Positions 5,001-6,310 of a stretch of DNA of 6,310 nucleotides are shown here, piece by piece. Made by a program: the position numbers and the translations under genes. Source of the stretch: an uncultured Streptococcus sp. (lineage in GTDB: Bacteria > Bacillota > Bacilli > Lactobacillales > Streptococcaceae); assembly GCA_905373305.1 (NCBI GenBank), contig CAJPSM010000075.1, positions 1 through 6,310 of the forward strand. The letters are read 5' to 3'. Position 1 is the stretch's first letter, and the number at the start of each line of letters is the position of its first letter. The notes under the pieces are model-generated. The model had not been told where the DNA came from. It made no database searches and worked only from the letters and a program-made list of their open reading frames with translations.

Positions 5001-5624
5001 CTATCCCCTCGTCACTTCATAGTACGGGAGCAAACGAGTATAAGCGTCTTCTAGCTCCTCCAATATCGCTTCTACTGACTGATTTTCAATGAAGGAAACA
5101 TCTGACTTGACTAAGACTTTTCGGGCTTCCTGACTGCTCACCTTCTCGCGTAAAGTACGGCGATTCTCCTCAGTAGCCTCCACCTTATGACCTTCCCCAT
5201 TTGAGTAGACTAGATAATAAATTCCTTCTACCGGTGAAATATCTAAAACCTTGGCTTGTTTGCCCAGAGTCTGCTCATCTTTCTTACGCTCGATGAAACT
5301 GACTTCTAAGGAAATACCAGAGTCTGAGGGATTTCCATACAAACGCAGCGCCAACATGGGTTCTGTCACCTCCCCCTCTCTCTGTAGATAGACCCAGAAA
5401 TGTGGTCGCAAGCGCTGCGCTTGATTCATCCACTGACTAGTCTGTTGTAGTTGCCATTCTGGATGCTTTTCTTGGAAGGTCTTGGCTAAGTTTGTAAAAG
5501 CCTTTCGAGCCTCCTGCCCTTTGTGGCGCAATTCCAGCATCTTCTCTCGCTCATCTCCAGCCTTATCTGGATTACGGTACTGGATTCCCGCATAAGATAG
5601 ATAATCTCTGATTGCTTCCATCAT
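5001..5624 (-). CDS. Conserved-looking hypothetical protein, 207 residues, function unknown
   Basis: I do not recognise a domain with confidence. The protein is highly charged, has no signal peptide or membrane segment, and is probably cytoplasmic. Residues 1-70 look helical (MMEAIRDYLSYAG, EREKMLELRHKGQEARKAF, HPEWQLQQTSQW). The middle, 71-145, looks beta-rich with aromatic strands (HFWVYLQRE, MLALRLYG, ISLEVSFIER, GIYYLVYSNG), and the C-terminal 60 residues look helical again (VEAILEELEDAYTRLL). I weakly recall streptococcal proteins of this size named after Haemophilus HI_0552, but cannot confirm it. The first of two tandem ATGs (5624) is chosen because GGGAG lies 9 nt upstream; starting at 5621 would lose one Met. 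The gene begins 24 nt beyond the khpB terminator tail, with no promoter visible in the gap, and ends about 40 nt before the tkt -35. Codon use and length argue for a real gene. Confidence 0.85.
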   Translation of the reverse strand: MMEAIRDYLSYAGIQYRNPDKAGDEREKMLELRHKGQEARKAFTNLAKTFQEKHPEWQLQQTSQWMNQAQRLRPHFWVYLQREGEVTEPMLALRLYGNPSDSGISLEVSFIERKKDEQTLGKQAKVLDISPVEGIYYLVYSNGEGHKVEATEENRRTLREKVSSQEARKVLVKSDVSFIENQSVEAILEELEDAYTRLLPYYEVTRG

Positions 5625-5647
5625 CTGTCTCTTCTCCCTTTTCTAAC

Positions 5648-5672
5648 AAAAAATCAGGACGAGCCTGATTTT
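5648..5672 (-). terminator. Intrinsic terminator after khpB
   Basis: On the minus strand AAAATCAGG (5664-5672) pairs perfectly with CCTGATTTT (5650-5658) across a 5-nt loop (CTCGT) and continues into a T run ending in TTTTTTG. It begins 3 nt after the khpB stop codon. The ATG of the next gene is 24 nt past the T run, too close for a promoter. Confidence 0.88.
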
Positions 5673-5674
5673 AT

Positions 5675-6310
5675 TTATTCTGTATCTACGACTACATAGC
5701 GATTTGGTTCATCGCCCTCAGAGTAACTCGTCACGCCATCCATGCGTGAAATAATGCGATGGATAATCTTGCGTTCGCTATTAGACATTGGATCTGTTTG
5801 TTGACTTCGACCTTCTTCTAGAACACGAGTCGCCAATTTTTGAGCGTAGGTTTGCAAGACTTCTGCACGATGCTCCACATAGTCATTGACGTTGATCGTG
5901 ATGTAGAAAGTTCTTGAATAGCGATTGTAGAGGTAGTTTTGCGCCAAAAGCTGAAGTGCTTTCAATACTTTTCCGTGATAGCCGATAATGCGACCAGGCT
6001 CATTGGTATCGATTTGAAGATTAATCGTACGACGATTGTGGTCGCTTGAAATTGTACCTTCAACATCCATATCGTCCACAATGGTTTGAACATAGTTAGC
6101 CACTTCAGCTGCTACTTGTTCGATGTCATAACTCGGTTCCACCTTCAAACCCAGATCTTCCAAAGACTGGCTTTCTACCGATTCTGACATAGATACAAAT
6201 TCTTCACACTCTGCTGGGTCTTCCGCTCCAGCATCTCCTGTCTGCAATTCATTTAAAATCGCGATGTGACCTGTTTCTTCTAAGATCGTGCTAGCATGTT
6301 TCTCATTTTT
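5675..6310 (-). CDS. khpB: RNA-binding protein KhpB (Jag/EloR), C-terminal part (cut by window edge)
   Basis: RNA-binding protein that in S. pneumoniae pairs with KhpA and controls cell elongation and division. The frame is open from the window edge through 211 codons (KNEKHASTILEETGH...) to the stop at 5675. The N-terminal Jag domain and most of the linker lie outside. Visible in order are an acidic linker (to about residue 55 of this fragment), a KH domain with the GxxG loop GYHG at 110-113 (EPGRIIGYHGKVLKAL), and an R3H domain with RKIIH (Arg180, His184) followed by RMDGVTSYSEGDEPNRYVVV. A TTG near 6247 is internal: coding with the familiar KhpB linker continues upstream of it. khpB usually follows rnpA and yidC, which would lie just outside the window. 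The threonine phosphorylated by StkP in pneumococcus is not in this part. Confidence 0.96.
   Translation of the reverse strand, partial: KNEKHASTILEETGHIAILNELQTGDAGAEDPAECEEFVSMSESVESQSLEDLGLKVEPSYDIEQVAAEVANYVQTIVDDMDVEGTISSDHNRRTINLQIDTNEPGRIIGYHGKVLKALQLLAQNYLYNRYSRTFYITINVNDYVEHRAEVLQTYAQKLATRVLEEGRSQQTDPMSNSERKIIHRIISRMDGVTSYSEGDEPNRYVVVDTE

Noticed and set aside
6245..6247. TTG at 6247 as the start of a 190-residue KhpB-like protein
   Set aside because: The same frame stays open to the window edge and encodes recognisable KhpB linker (HASTILEETGH) upstream of this codon, so the gene simply continues beyond the window.

Overview
The window is a stretch of Gram-positive, low-to-moderate GC chromosome, most likely from a Streptococcus of the mitis group. 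This rests on near-textbook streptococcal versions of AdhE, transketolase, YajC and KhpB/Jag, consensus streptococcal promoters and SD sequences, and the gene order khpB - tkt - yajC - low-molecular-weight PTP - MORN protein - adhE. The species is inferred from remembered protein similarity, not from a search. All seven genes lie on the minus strand, so transcription runs from high to low coordinates. No RNA genes, insertion sequences, CRISPR arrays or prophage remnants were seen.

In transcription order: (1) the C-terminal 211 codons of khpB/jag (5675-6310, cut by the window edge), ending in an intrinsic terminator; (2) an unrecognised 207-residue soluble protein (5001-5624), starting 24 nt past that terminator; (3) tkt (2906-4882), with its own promoter and a strong terminator, so probably monocistronic; (4) yajC (2468-2788), with its own extended -10 promoter and a terminator overlapping its stop codon; (5) a low-molecular-weight protein tyrosine phosphatase (1976-2419) overlapping (6) a membrane-anchored MORN-repeat protein (1576-1989), with a terminator overlapping the MORN stop; (7) adhE (1-1279), present only as its N-terminal aldehyde dehydrogenase half.

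The most information-rich non-coding segment is the roughly 300-bp gap before adhE. It holds a consensus sigma-70-type promoter (TTTACA, 17 bp, TATAAT), a near-perfect Rex (NADH-sensing repressor) operator over the predicted transcription start, a second Rex-like box upstream, a cluster of additional TTGTGAA half-sites, and a CcpA cre-like palindrome. This fits redox and carbon control of the fermentative ethanol pathway. The other regulatory theme is two very short intergenic gaps (yajC/PTP and khpB/207-aa protein) that each hold a terminator but no visible promoter, suggesting that the downstream genes live on terminator read-through.

This is mostly an ordinary core-genome region. The least explained pieces are the PTP-MORN pair, the 207-residue protein and the architecture of the adhE control region.
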